Shown here: piece by piece, positions 1 to 6,083 of the stretch
Position numbering within the stretch: position 1 is the stretch's first letter
Layout of the letters: each line of letters opens with the position of its first letter
DNA from: Flavobacteriales bacterium
GTDB taxonomy: Bacteria; Bacteroidota; Bacteroidia; Flavobacteriales; PHOS-HE28
Assembly (NCBI GenBank): GCA_008016945.1
Contig: SSGN01000214.1
Span: 1-20,854, forward strand
DNA: 20,854 bases
Direction of reading: 5' to 3'
Made by a program: the position numbers and the translations under genes
The notes under the pieces: model-generated
What the model was told of the DNA's origin: nothing
Database searches by the model: none
The model's input: only the letters and a program-made list of their open reading frames with translations

Positions 1-402
1 GATGTTCAGCGGATCTTCCACAAGATGGAACCCCGTGACTTGAGCGCCGCAGTGAGGTTCTATTGTGGGAAGGAGCACGCGGGAGCCCATGATGCGTTGG
101 CCGATGTGGAAGCGACCGCCGACGTGTTGCTGGCCCAGCTCGAAAAATACCCGGAGGCCTTGCAGGGCGACGTGGGATTCCTTGGCGAATTCAGCGGCGA
201 CCGACAGCGCAGCCCGGATGCCGCAGGCAAGTTGAAATTCGATGAAAAGGGCACCATCTGCCTTTCCTTCGGGAAGTATGCGAACTGGCCCTTGGAGACC
301 ATCGGTCGCAACGACCCTGGCTACTTGCAATGGTTTATGACCAAGGCGGAATTGCCCGGTAGCACCCTCGCCATCATGCGCGACGTACTGGCCAGCGCGT
401 GA
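1..402 (+). CDS. DnaQ-like 3'-5' exonuclease, C-terminal part (cut by window start)
   Basis: The frame is open from base 1 to the TGA at 400-402, so the N-terminus lies outside the window. The visible part begins with an Ile-Phe-His-Lys-Met segment and runs into the motif HDALADVEAT. This is the H-x(4)-D exo III signature of DnaQ/DEDD exonucleases, the epsilon-type proofreading or repair nucleases that remove 3' nucleotides with two metal ions. After a linker there is a second small domain (FGKYANWPLETI... GYLQWF) that resembles the DUF3820 module often found behind DnaQ-type exonucleases in Bacteroidota. An internal ATG at 25 falls inside the exonuclease fold and is unlikely to be the true start. 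The next gene starts 60 bp downstream on the same strand. The family call is firm. Whether it is a replicative epsilon subunit or an accessory nuclease cannot be decided from this fragment. Confidence 0.85.
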   Translation, partial: DVQRIFHKMEPRDLSAAVRFYCGKEHAGAHDALADVEATADVLLAQLEKYPEALQGDVGFLGEFSGDRQRSPDAAGKLKFDEKGTICLSFGKYANWPLETIGRNDPGYLQWFMTKAELPGSTLAIMRDVLASA

Positions 403-462
403 CCCCCTCGGCCAGGCCTAAGATCCCACTGGTTGGAAGCCCCATACCACAGCACATTGAAC

Positions 463-1074
463 ATGAAGATCATCTGCATCGGACGCAACTACGGCGAGCA
501 CGCCAAGGAACTCGGTAACGCACTCCCCGAAGAGCCAGTGGTGTTCATGAAACCGCCGAGCGCGATGATCCCATTGCCAGGCCCCATCACGCTTCCTTCG
601 TTCAGCGATGACGTACACCACGAAGTGGAGCTCGTCTATGAGATCGGCAGGAAAGGAGGCAAGGCCATCGCCGCTAAGGTGACCCTCGGGCTGGACCTTA
701 CCGCGCGCGACGTTCAACAGCAATTGAAGGCCAAGGGCCTGCCATGGGAGAAGGCCAAAGCGTTCGATGGTTCGGTGTATGTGGCGGAGCTCCGACCATC
801 GATGGACTCCTTCCCCACAGGCCATCACATCGAATTCCTGTTGAAGAAGAATGGTCAGGTGGTACAGAGCGGGCACAGTGGCCAGATGCTCTTCGACGTG
901 AACACCTTGATCGCCCATGTGGAGCGCTATATGAGGCTGGATGCCGGTGATCTCCTCTTCACCGGAACCCCGGCGGGTGTAGGGCGACTATCGCCTGGTG
1001 ACCGGCTGGAAGGATACCTGCTGGGAGAATTGCTGTTCGATCTGGCGGTGGAGGCCGCGCCATCCGCTGGCTAG
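463..1074 (+). CDS. Fumarylacetoacetate hydrolase (FAH) family protein, acylpyruvase-like
   Basis: This 203-residue single-domain protein starts at ATG 463 (MKIICIGRNYGEHAKELGN). A TTG at 433 would add ten residues that do not look like the family. Hallmarks are the metal-binding HxExE (HHEVELVYEI, Glu54 and Glu56), the GLDLTARDVQ segment with a further acidic ligand, KGLPWEKAKAFDGS, and the C-terminal LLFTGTPAGVG. These are the FAHD1/YcgM-type features of small FAH enzymes, which hydrolyse acylpyruvates or decarboxylate oxaloacetate using Mg or Mn. The family also holds enzymes acting on 2-keto-3-deoxy sugar acids, so a link to the downstream 3-deoxy-ulosonate cassette (30 bp away) is possible but unproven. 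A promoter-like box lies in that gap, suggesting the cassette can also be expressed separately. Family assignment is strong; the substrate is unknown. Confidence 0.88.
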   Translation: MKIICIGRNYGEHAKELGNALPEEPVVFMKPPSAMIPLPGPITLPSFSDDVHHEVELVYEIGRKGGKAIAAKVTLGLDLTARDVQQQLKAKGLPWEKAKAFDGSVYVAELRPSMDSFPTGHHIEFLLKKNGQVVQSGHSGQMLFDVNTLIAHVERYMRLDAGDLLFTGTPAGVGRLSPGDRLEGYLLGELLFDLAVEAAPSAG

Positions 1075-1076
1075 GA

Positions 1077-1084
1077 TACCTTTG
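1077..1084 (+). promoter_or_regulatory. Bacteroidota -7-like box (TACCTTTG) before kdsA
   Basis: TACCTTTG matches the Bacteroidota -7 consensus TAnnTTTG and lies 20 nt before the kdsA-like ATG. I see no clear TTTG -33 element about 19 nt further upstream, so this is only a candidate. The same octamer occurs before the gene at 9094. Confidence 0.4.
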
Positions 1085-1104
1085 CAGCCATTCCTCGCGA
1101 ACGC

Positions 1105-1959
1105 ATGACCAAGATCGTCCACGTCGGCAACATCGCCTGCGGCTCCGACCAGCTCTTCCTCATCTCCGGTCCCTGTGTGATCGAGACCGAGGACGTGATG
1201 CTGCGCACCGCCGAGAAGCTCAAGGAGGTGAGCGAGCGCCTGAAGCTGCCCGTGATCTACAAGAGCAGCTTCACCAAGGACAACCGCAGCAGCGTGGACT
1301 TCTACCAGGGCCCCGGCCTGGACGAAGGCTTGAAGATCCTCGCCCGCATCAAGAAGGACTTCGGCTTCCCCATCCTCACGGATATCCACTACCCCAGCCA
1401 GGCCAAGCCCGCCGCCGAAGTGGTGGATGTGCTGCAGATCCCGGCCTACCTGGTGATGCAGACCACATTGGTCACCGAGGCCGCTAAAACCGGCGCCGTG
1501 ATCAACCTGAAACACGCGCAGTTCCTGGCGCCGGACAACATGATCAAGCCGGCCGAGAAGTGCGTGAGCGTTGGCAACGACAGGATTATCCTCACCGAGC
1601 GTGGCTACACCTTCGGCTACAACGACCTGATCGTGGACCCGCGCGCCTTCTACCACATGCGGAGGGCCGGCTATCCTGTGGTGTTCGACATCACGCACAG
1701 CATCCGCAAGTACGGCATCCCCAGCGCCGACCCGCGCGGTGGCAACCGCGACGTGATGCCCACCATCGCCCGGGCCGGTGTTGCCGCCGGTGTGGACGGT
1801 GTGTTCATCGAGACCCATCCCGACCCGAGCAAGGCCCTGTGCGACGCCGCCAGCCAACTCTGCGTGTACGACCTGGAGGAATTCATCAAGCCCCTGCTCG
1901 ATATCCACGCGGTGGAAATGAAGTACCGGCAAATCGCCGCAGAGCCGCAGAGTCGCTGA
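1105..1959 (+). CDS. kdsA: 3-deoxy-8-phosphooctulonate synthase (KdsA)-type enzyme, divergent substrate site
   Basis: This 284-residue TIM-barrel enzyme belongs to the family that condenses phosphoenolpyruvate with arabinose 5-phosphate to give Kdo-8-phosphate for lipopolysaccharide. Family motifs are FLISGPCVIE, KSSFTKDNRSS (the KdsA-type KANRSS loop rather than the KPRTS of DAHP synthases) and GPGLDEGLKIL. Cys24, His198, Glu236 and Asp247 align with the metal ligands of class II (metal-dependent) KdsA. The PEP-site lysine and arginine are kept (Lys136, Arg166). Two usually invariant stretches differ: RQTD reads MQTT (Met119, Thr121) and KKGQF/KKPQF reads KHAQF. The Arg lost at 119 corresponds to one I recall as contacting the arabinose 5-phosphate phosphate across the subunit interface. 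The last residues (AAEPQSR) are encoded by an inverted repeat that runs into the intergenic gap. The fold and KdsA-like chemistry are secure; the exact aldose substrate is open. Confidence 0.85.
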   Translation: MTKIVHVGNIACGSDQLFLISGPCVIETEDVMLRTAEKLKEVSERLKLPVIYKSSFTKDNRSSVDFYQGPGLDEGLKILARIKKDFGFPILTDIHYPSQAKPAAEVVDVLQIPAYLVMQTTLVTEAAKTGAVINLKHAQFLAPDNMIKPAEKCVSVGNDRIILTERGYTFGYNDLIVDPRAFYHMRRAGYPVVFDITHSIRKYGIPSADPRGGNRDVMPTIARAGVAAGVDGVFIETHPDPSKALCDAASQLCVYDLEEFIKPLLDIHAVEMKYRQIAAEPQSR

Positions 1960-2011
1960 GCAAACCCAAGAAGAACCGACCGCATCCTCCGCGCCTTTGC
2001 GCCTCTGCGGC
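1936..2011. repeat. Imperfect inverted repeat (CGCAGAG-type hairpin) between kdsA-like and transaldolase-CBS genes
   Basis: Arms 1936-1956 and 1991-2011 are 21 nt each and match at 18 of 21 positions as reverse complements. The repeated core is GCCGCAGAG / CTCTGCGGC, and the loop is 34 nt. The left arm codes for the last residues of the kdsA-like protein and carries the reading frame almost to its stop. The right arm ends 12 nt before the ATG at 2024. Repeats built from CGCAGAG words are, from memory, common as dispersed intergenic elements in environmental bacterial genomes. Copies elsewhere in this genome cannot be seen here. Confidence 0.7.
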
Positions 2012-2023
2012 AAACCAAACCCA

Positions 2024-3046
2024 ATGGAACTCTACCTCGACAGCGCCGACATCAAAGAGATCGACGAAGCCTTCAAGCTCGGCTTCCTCACCGGTCTCAC
2101 CACCACGCCCACCTTCATGCACCGCGGCGGCGTCACGGACATCGACAAGATGATCCTGGACCTGGCCAAGAAGGTGCCCATCCTGCAAGTGGAAGCCCTG
2201 GGCGAGACCGCCGAGGAAGTGGTGAAGGAGGCCAAGCGCCAGCTGAAGATGGGCTTGAAGAAGGACACCACCGTCTTCAAGATCCCCGTGAGCCTCGAAG
2301 GGCTGCGTGCATGCCGCATGCTGCGCAACGAGGGCATCATGGTGAACGTGCACCTGGTGTACACCCTGCAGCAGGCCTACATGGCCATGCAGGCCGGAGC
2401 CTCCTACGTGTGCCCGCTGGTGGGGCGCCTGCAGGACCAGGGCCACGACGCCCTCGCCCTCGTGGAGCAATGCGTGCGTGCGGTGAACTACTACGGCTAC
2501 GACACCAAGATCATGTTCAGCAGCGTGCGCACCGTGGAGCATGTGCGCAACGCCGTGGAGCTCGGCGTACACACCATCACCGTGCCCTGGAAGCTGATGA
2601 AGCAGCTTACCGACAACCACTTCACGGCCATCGGCACCAAGCAGTTCTACGTGGATACCCGCTTGATCACCATGAAGGTGAAGGACATCCTGACCCGCAA
2701 CAACCCCGTGGTGAAGGACAGCAAGACCGTGAGCGAAGCTTTGGTGGAGATGACCAAGCACGGCTTCGGCGCCGTAATGGTGGCGGATGCCAAGGGCAAG
2801 AACGTGGGCGTGTTCACCGATGGTGGCCTGCGCCGCGGGCTGGAGAAGGAGGGCAACAAGTTCCTCACCAAGAAGCTAAGCACCCTGAAGTTCAACGCAC
2901 CCTTCACCATTTCGCCGGAAGCCTTGCTGGACGAGGCTCAGAAGGCGTTCAAGGAACATAAGGTGGACACGTTGAGCGTGAGCGAGAACGGCAAGCAGCT
3001 CGGCATGCTCGACATCCAGGACCTGATCAAGGCGATCTCGGGGTAG
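2024..3046 (+). CDS. Transaldolase/fructose-6-phosphate aldolase-like domain fused to a KdsD-type CBS pair
   Basis: This 340-residue, two-part protein starts at ATG 2024; a TTG at 1997 lies inside the repeat. Residues 1-~213 are a TAL/FSA barrel: MELYLDSAD with Asp6, the Schiff-base lysine Lys86 in FKIPVSLEGL, and a GASYVCPLVGR segment. Residues ~214-340 are two CBS motifs (KVKDILTRNNPVV... VGVFTDGGLRR... VSENGKQLGMLDIQDLIKAI). These closely resemble the C-terminal half of arabinose-5-phosphate isomerase KdsD, including its FTDGDLRR signature. KdsD normally joins such CBS domains to a SIS isomerase domain, which is absent here. Active-site positions differ from ordinary small transaldolases: TTNPS reads TTTPT (Thr28 for Asn), NCTLVF reads NVHLVY (His110 for Thr), and SPF reads CPL. 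Its place between kdsA-like and kdsC-like genes suggests it supplies the aldose phosphate for the synthase. That role is inference. Confidence 0.85.
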   Translation: MELYLDSADIKEIDEAFKLGFLTGLTTTPTFMHRGGVTDIDKMILDLAKKVPILQVEALGETAEEVVKEAKRQLKMGLKKDTTVFKIPVSLEGLRACRMLRNEGIMVNVHLVYTLQQAYMAMQAGASYVCPLVGRLQDQGHDALALVEQCVRAVNYYGYDTKIMFSSVRTVEHVRNAVELGVHTITVPWKLMKQLTDNHFTAIGTKQFYVDTRLITMKVKDILTRNNPVVKDSKTVSEALVEMTKHGFGAVMVADAKGKNVGVFTDGGLRRGLEKEGNKFLTKKLSTLKFNAPFTISPEALLDEAQKAFKEHKVDTLSVSENGKQLGMLDIQDLIKAISG

Positions 3047-3067
3047 GCGGCGCACAACCCGGCGCAC

Positions 3068-3144
3068 GTTGCGTGTTGGCGTGTTACGTGTTGCGGGTTG
3101 GATCAAACCGCAACACGTAACGCGCAACCCTCACAACACGCAAC
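3068..3144. repeat. Nested inverted repeat (GTTGCGTGTTG-type hairpin) upstream of the HAD gene
   Basis: Two perfect arm pairs are nested: an outer 11-bp pair (3068-3078 with 3134-3144, GTTGCGTGTTG/CAACACGCAAC) and an inner 14-bp pair (3083-3096 with 3108-3121, GTTACGTGTTGCGG and its complement). The right side has extra unpaired bases. It would form a long stem covering almost the whole gap after the CBS fusion gene and ends 7 nt before the ATG at 3152. It is not followed by a T-run, so it does not look like a simple terminator. It shares no sequence words with the hairpin at 1936-2011. Confidence 0.75.
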
Positions 3145-3151
3145 GCATTCC

Positions 3152-3829
3152 ATGTCCCTCCTCCTTCCCTTCACCAGCCACGGCCTCCGCACCACCCTCT
3201 CGGAACCCGAACTCCAGGAACGGCTGGCCCGCATCAAAGCCGTGCTCTTCGATTGGGACGGCGTGTTCAACGATGGCTTCAAGGACGCGGAGGGCGGCAG
3301 CCCGTTCAGCGAGGTGGGCAGTATGGGCGTTAACCTGTTGCGGTTCGCGCTGTGGCTCCGGAACGGCGCCCTGCCCAAGGCGGCGGTGATCACCGGCCAG
3401 CACAACCCGTACGCGGAACGCTTCGCCCAGCGGGAGAAGCTGCACGGCCTGTACATGGGTTTTTCCAACAAGCCCGAGGCCTTCGATGCCTTCCTGAAGC
3501 AACACGACCTGCAGGCCGACGAGGTAGCGTTCTTCTTCGATGATGTGCTGGACCTGCCCGTGGCCGCGCGGTGTGGCCTTCGCGTGATGATCGGAAGCCC
3601 CGTGACCGCCTGGTTGGTGGGCAAGGCCATGGCCCGCGGAGAAGTGGACCTGGTGACCGGCAACAGCGGTGGCGCCAATGGACTTCGCGAAGCGACGGAC
3701 GTGATGATCGCGCTGCTGGGCAACGGCACCGAGGTGATCGCGCACCGCGCCGCGTACGCGGAGACCTACCAGCACTACCTGGAACAGCGTCAGCGGACGA
3801 TCCCGGAGGTGGTGCGGCACGCACGCTGA
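3152..3829 (+). CDS. KdsC-type HAD-family phosphatase
   Basis: This 225-residue protein starts at ATG 3152, just after a hairpin repeat. All four HAD motifs are visible: I, VLFDWDG (Asp34 nucleophile, Asp36 acid/base); II, VITG (Thr81); III, Lys107 in SNKPEAF; IV, FFDDVLDLPV (Asp130/131, Asp134). The pattern with no large cap, motif IV followed by LPVAARCGL, and a C-terminal NSGGANGLREATDVMI matches the tetrameric KdsC group, which removes phosphate from Kdo-8-phosphate; some relatives act on nonulosonate phosphates. It is longer than a typical KdsC (about 160-190 residues), with roughly 27 extra N-terminal and 30-35 extra C-terminal residues. As third gene after a KdsA-like synthase and an aldolase-CBS fusion it most likely dephosphorylates the synthase product. 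The last 40 bp overlap aat tail-to-tail. Confidence 0.85.
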   Translation: MSLLLPFTSHGLRTTLSEPELQERLARIKAVLFDWDGVFNDGFKDAEGGSPFSEVGSMGVNLLRFALWLRNGALPKAAVITGQHNPYAERFAQREKLHGLYMGFSNKPEAFDAFLKQHDLQADEVAFFFDDVLDLPVAARCGLRVMIGSPVTAWLVGKAMARGEVDLVTGNSGGANGLREATDVMIALLGNGTEVIAHRAAYAETYQHYLEQRQRTIPEVVRHAR

Positions 3830-4401
3830 TCCTCTAGCGCGGCGTACAGCCGCTGGCGGAACACCGACCGCGGCACCTCCACCGCTCCCAGCGATCGGGT
3901 GTGCGCATTGAGGTACTGCGTATCGAAGAGGTCATAGCCGTGCTCGCGCAAGTGATCCACCAGGTGGTAGAAGGCCGCCTTGCTGGCATTGGGTTTCCGG
4001 CTGAACATGCTCTCTCCGAAGAAGGCCCGTCCCAACTTCACCCCATACAGTCCGCCGACCAATACGCCTTGCTGCCACACCTCCACGCTAAGGGCGTGGC
4101 CCTGCTTGTGCATGTCGACATAGGCCTGGACCATGCCCTCGCTGATCCAACGTTCCGGCCTATCGGCACAGGCCCGCATCACAGCCTCGAAGGCGGTGTC
4201 CATGGTGCAGCCATACCCGTTGCTGCGGATGTAGCGACTCAACCGGGCGTTGGGGCGAAGCTGGTCCAGCGGGAAGATCGCACGTGGGTCGGGGTCATGG
4301 AGGTAGAGCCCATCGCCATGGTGCATGGGGAACCGGCCTGCACGATAGATCCGCCGCAGCTCCCCCACCGGGATCACGCTATCACCCGCAACACCGCTCA
4401 C
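3790..4401 (-). CDS. aat: Leucyl/phenylalanyl-tRNA--protein transferase
   Basis: This 203-residue protein matches Aat, which transfers Leu or Phe from charged tRNA to the N-terminus of proteins beginning with Arg or Lys, marking them for ClpS/ClpAP. Visible family features are AGRFPM near the start, LYLHDPDPRAIFPLD, RWISEGMVQAYVDMHKQGHALSVEVW, LVGGLYGVKLGRAFFGESMFS, NASKAAFYHLVDHL, DTQYLNAHTRSLGAVEVPR and a C-terminal FRQRLY. The start is GTG (4401-4399), which overlaps the TGA stop of the upstream protease gene as GTGA. That implies translational coupling. Downstream it overlaps the HAD phosphatase gene by 40 bp in convergent orientation. Identification is strong. Confidence 0.93.
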   Translation of the reverse strand: MSGVAGDSVIPVGELRRIYRAGRFPMHHGDGLYLHDPDPRAIFPLDQLRPNARLSRYIRSNGYGCTMDTAFEAVMRACADRPERWISEGMVQAYVDMHKQGHALSVEVWQQGVLVGGLYGVKLGRAFFGESMFSRKPNASKAAFYHLVDHLREHGYDLFDTQYLNAHTRSLGAVEVPRSVFRQRLYAALEDQRACRTTSGIVR

Positions 4402-6083
4402 GGCGCTTTGACCACCTTTTGTCGGTAAGTGGCACCATCTTGCTCCACCATGATCACGTACGTGCCGGGCATCAGATCCGCCAGCCCGGCAGGCTCCAGT
4501 TGGAGCCGATCATCGGCCAGGACCATGGTCCGTGTGAAGCGGACGACTCGCCCCTGGCCGTCGAAAAGAGCCACATGCGCCGTGCCCGGTCCGATGCCCG
4601 GTACCTGCACGTGGAGAACATCGTTGAAAGGCACAGGGTGGACACGCATGGCCGACTGGGGGGCCGGTCCATCGGATACCGTGGACATGGCGAGCCAGGC
4701 GGATGCCGCGCTGAAGTCGGGGATCCCGTAGCCCATGGAGTCGTTGGGGTGTTGGAAGAGCGACGCGCTTCGGCGCACCGCATCCATGATCTCGCTGGCC
4801 GTGCGTTGCGGATGGAGCTGCCACAGACACGCCACCAAGCCGCTGATGATCGGTGCGGCGAAGGACGTGCCGTTGGCGGCCACCACACTGTCCTGCCCCA
4901 TGTTGAGCACCCGGGTGCCCCAGCCCATGGCGCATACATCGGGCTTCACGCGGCCATCGGTGGTAGGCCCCCAAGAGCTGAAAGGTGCGTGCTCCTCCGC
5001 AGCACCCACCGCGCCCACGGCGAGCACATCGATGGCATCGGCGGGTGCGCTGATGTAGTGCCAGTCGTCGTTCCCTTTGTTCCCGGCGCTGATCACCGGG
5101 ATCATGCCCTTCTGTGCCGCGATGTTGGCTGCGATGCTGCACCGGAGGGTCTGCCCATCGAGCATGGCATGGGTATGATCCATGGTGCTATCGTCGAAGG
5201 TGGTGTACCCCAGGGAGGTGTTGAGCACATCACAGCCCAAGCTATCCGCCAGCTCCACGCCCGCCACCCAATCATCCTCCTCCACGGGGAACTCGCTGTG
5301 GATGTTCTCCGTGCGGATCAGCACGTAATCGGCCTCCGGAGCGGTACCGATCAGCATGGAATCCAACGTCCCGGCCATGCAGGAGAGCACACAGCGCCCG
5401 TGCCAATGATCCAGGTACACCTCGCCATCATGGTCCACCAGGTCGTAGGTACCCACGATGCCACCGCGTTGGCGCACGGGTTCGAAGGCCAAGGACATGT
5501 CCACTCCCTCGAAGCCGGAATCGAGCACCCCGATCAACATGCCCTGGCCTTTCGCCCCGGCACTGTGGAGCACCTCGCCGTGCAGCATGTTCAGCTGGCG
5601 GTAGGAGCCGCCGTAACGGGCGGTATCCAGGTCCCGGCCCGCACCGGTGGCCAGCTCATCGAATTTATGCCCAGGTTGTATGGTGGCCTCCCGCCCTCTT
5701 ACGCGCACCTCCTGCACGAAGGGCAGGCCTTGGATGGCGGCGAGCGCGGCGGAGTCGCTCACCCGAACGGTGACCCCGTTGAACCACTTGCTGCGGTTGT
5801 GTACGGAGACCCCTTCCAACGCCTCGATCGCCGCCACATACGCGGGATCCACGGGGAGGTCCAGTGGATCGATGGGGATGCCTTGTGCTGCCCGGCGCTG
5901 GATGGCCCTTGGCGAGAGGAAGGCTTCGGGTTCCGAAACCGTGTACGGCGTGCCGTTCTTATCCGAGAAGGCCACCCAGTACGTGTCCGGTGCGGTCTGG
6001 GCCCGAAGGTCGGATCGACCGAACCACAGAAGGCCGAGGAGCATGAGCACACGACCTGCGGATGTCCCTTTAGTCCACACCAT
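4398..6083 (-). CDS. Secreted subtilisin-like (S8) serine peptidase with T9SS type A C-terminal sorting domain
   Basis: This 561-residue protein has an N-terminal signal sequence (hydrophobic VLMLLGLLWF, cleavage likely after the Ala-Gln near residue 29). Residues ~30-135 form a propeptide-like region. The S8 domain spans ~175-465: Asp188 in GVLDSG, His228 in HWHGRCVLS, oxyanion-hole Asn335 in ISAGNKG and Ser407 in NGTSFAAP. The His motif is HGR instead of the usual HGT. Residues ~475-561 (VHPVPFNDVLHV... LFDGQGRVV... LMPGTYVIMV... QKVVKAP) are a classic Por/type A sorting domain, so the protein should be exported by the type IX system to the surface or medium. Its start overlaps the upstream lipoprotein gene by 14 bp and its stop overlaps aat. 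Substrate unknown; the catalytic triad appears intact. Confidence 0.93.
   Translation of the reverse strand: MVWTKGTSAGRVLMLLGLLWFGRSDLRAQTAPDTYWVAFSDKNGTPYTVSEPEAFLSPRAIQRRAAQGIPIDPLDLPVDPAYVAAIEALEGVSVHNRSKWFNGVTVRVSDSAALAAIQGLPFVQEVRVRGREATIQPGHKFDELATGAGRDLDTARYGGSYRQLNMLHGEVLHSAGAKGQGMLIGVLDSGFEGVDMSLAFEPVRQRGGIVGTYDLVDHDGEVYLDHWHGRCVLSCMAGTLDSMLIGTAPEADYVLIRTENIHSEFPVEEDDWVAGVELADSLGCDVLNTSLGYTTFDDSTMDHTHAMLDGQTLRCSIAANIAAQKGMIPVISAGNKGNDDWHYISAPADAIDVLAVGAVGAAEEHAPFSSWGPTTDGRVKPDVCAMGWGTRVLNMGQDSVVAANGTSFAAPIISGLVACLWQLHPQRTASEIMDAVRRSASLFQHPNDSMGYGIPDFSAASAWLAMSTVSDGPAPQSAMRVHPVPFNDVLHVQVPGIGPGTAHVALFDGQGRVVRFTRTMVLADDRLQLEPAGLADLMPGTYVIMVEQDGATYRQKVVKAP

Noticed and set aside
1105..1959. 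DAHP synthase instead of a KdsA-type enzyme
   Set aside because: The KSSFTKDNRSS loop has the Asn-Arg-Ser form of KdsA and not the KPRTS form of DAHP synthases. The neighbouring KdsC-type and KdsD-CBS-type proteins also favour KdsA.
988..2013. A 341-codon open frame on the minus strand opposite the kdsA-like gene
   Set aside because: The plus strand shows full KdsA motifs including metal ligands; the antisense product is His/Val/Gly-rich and featureless.
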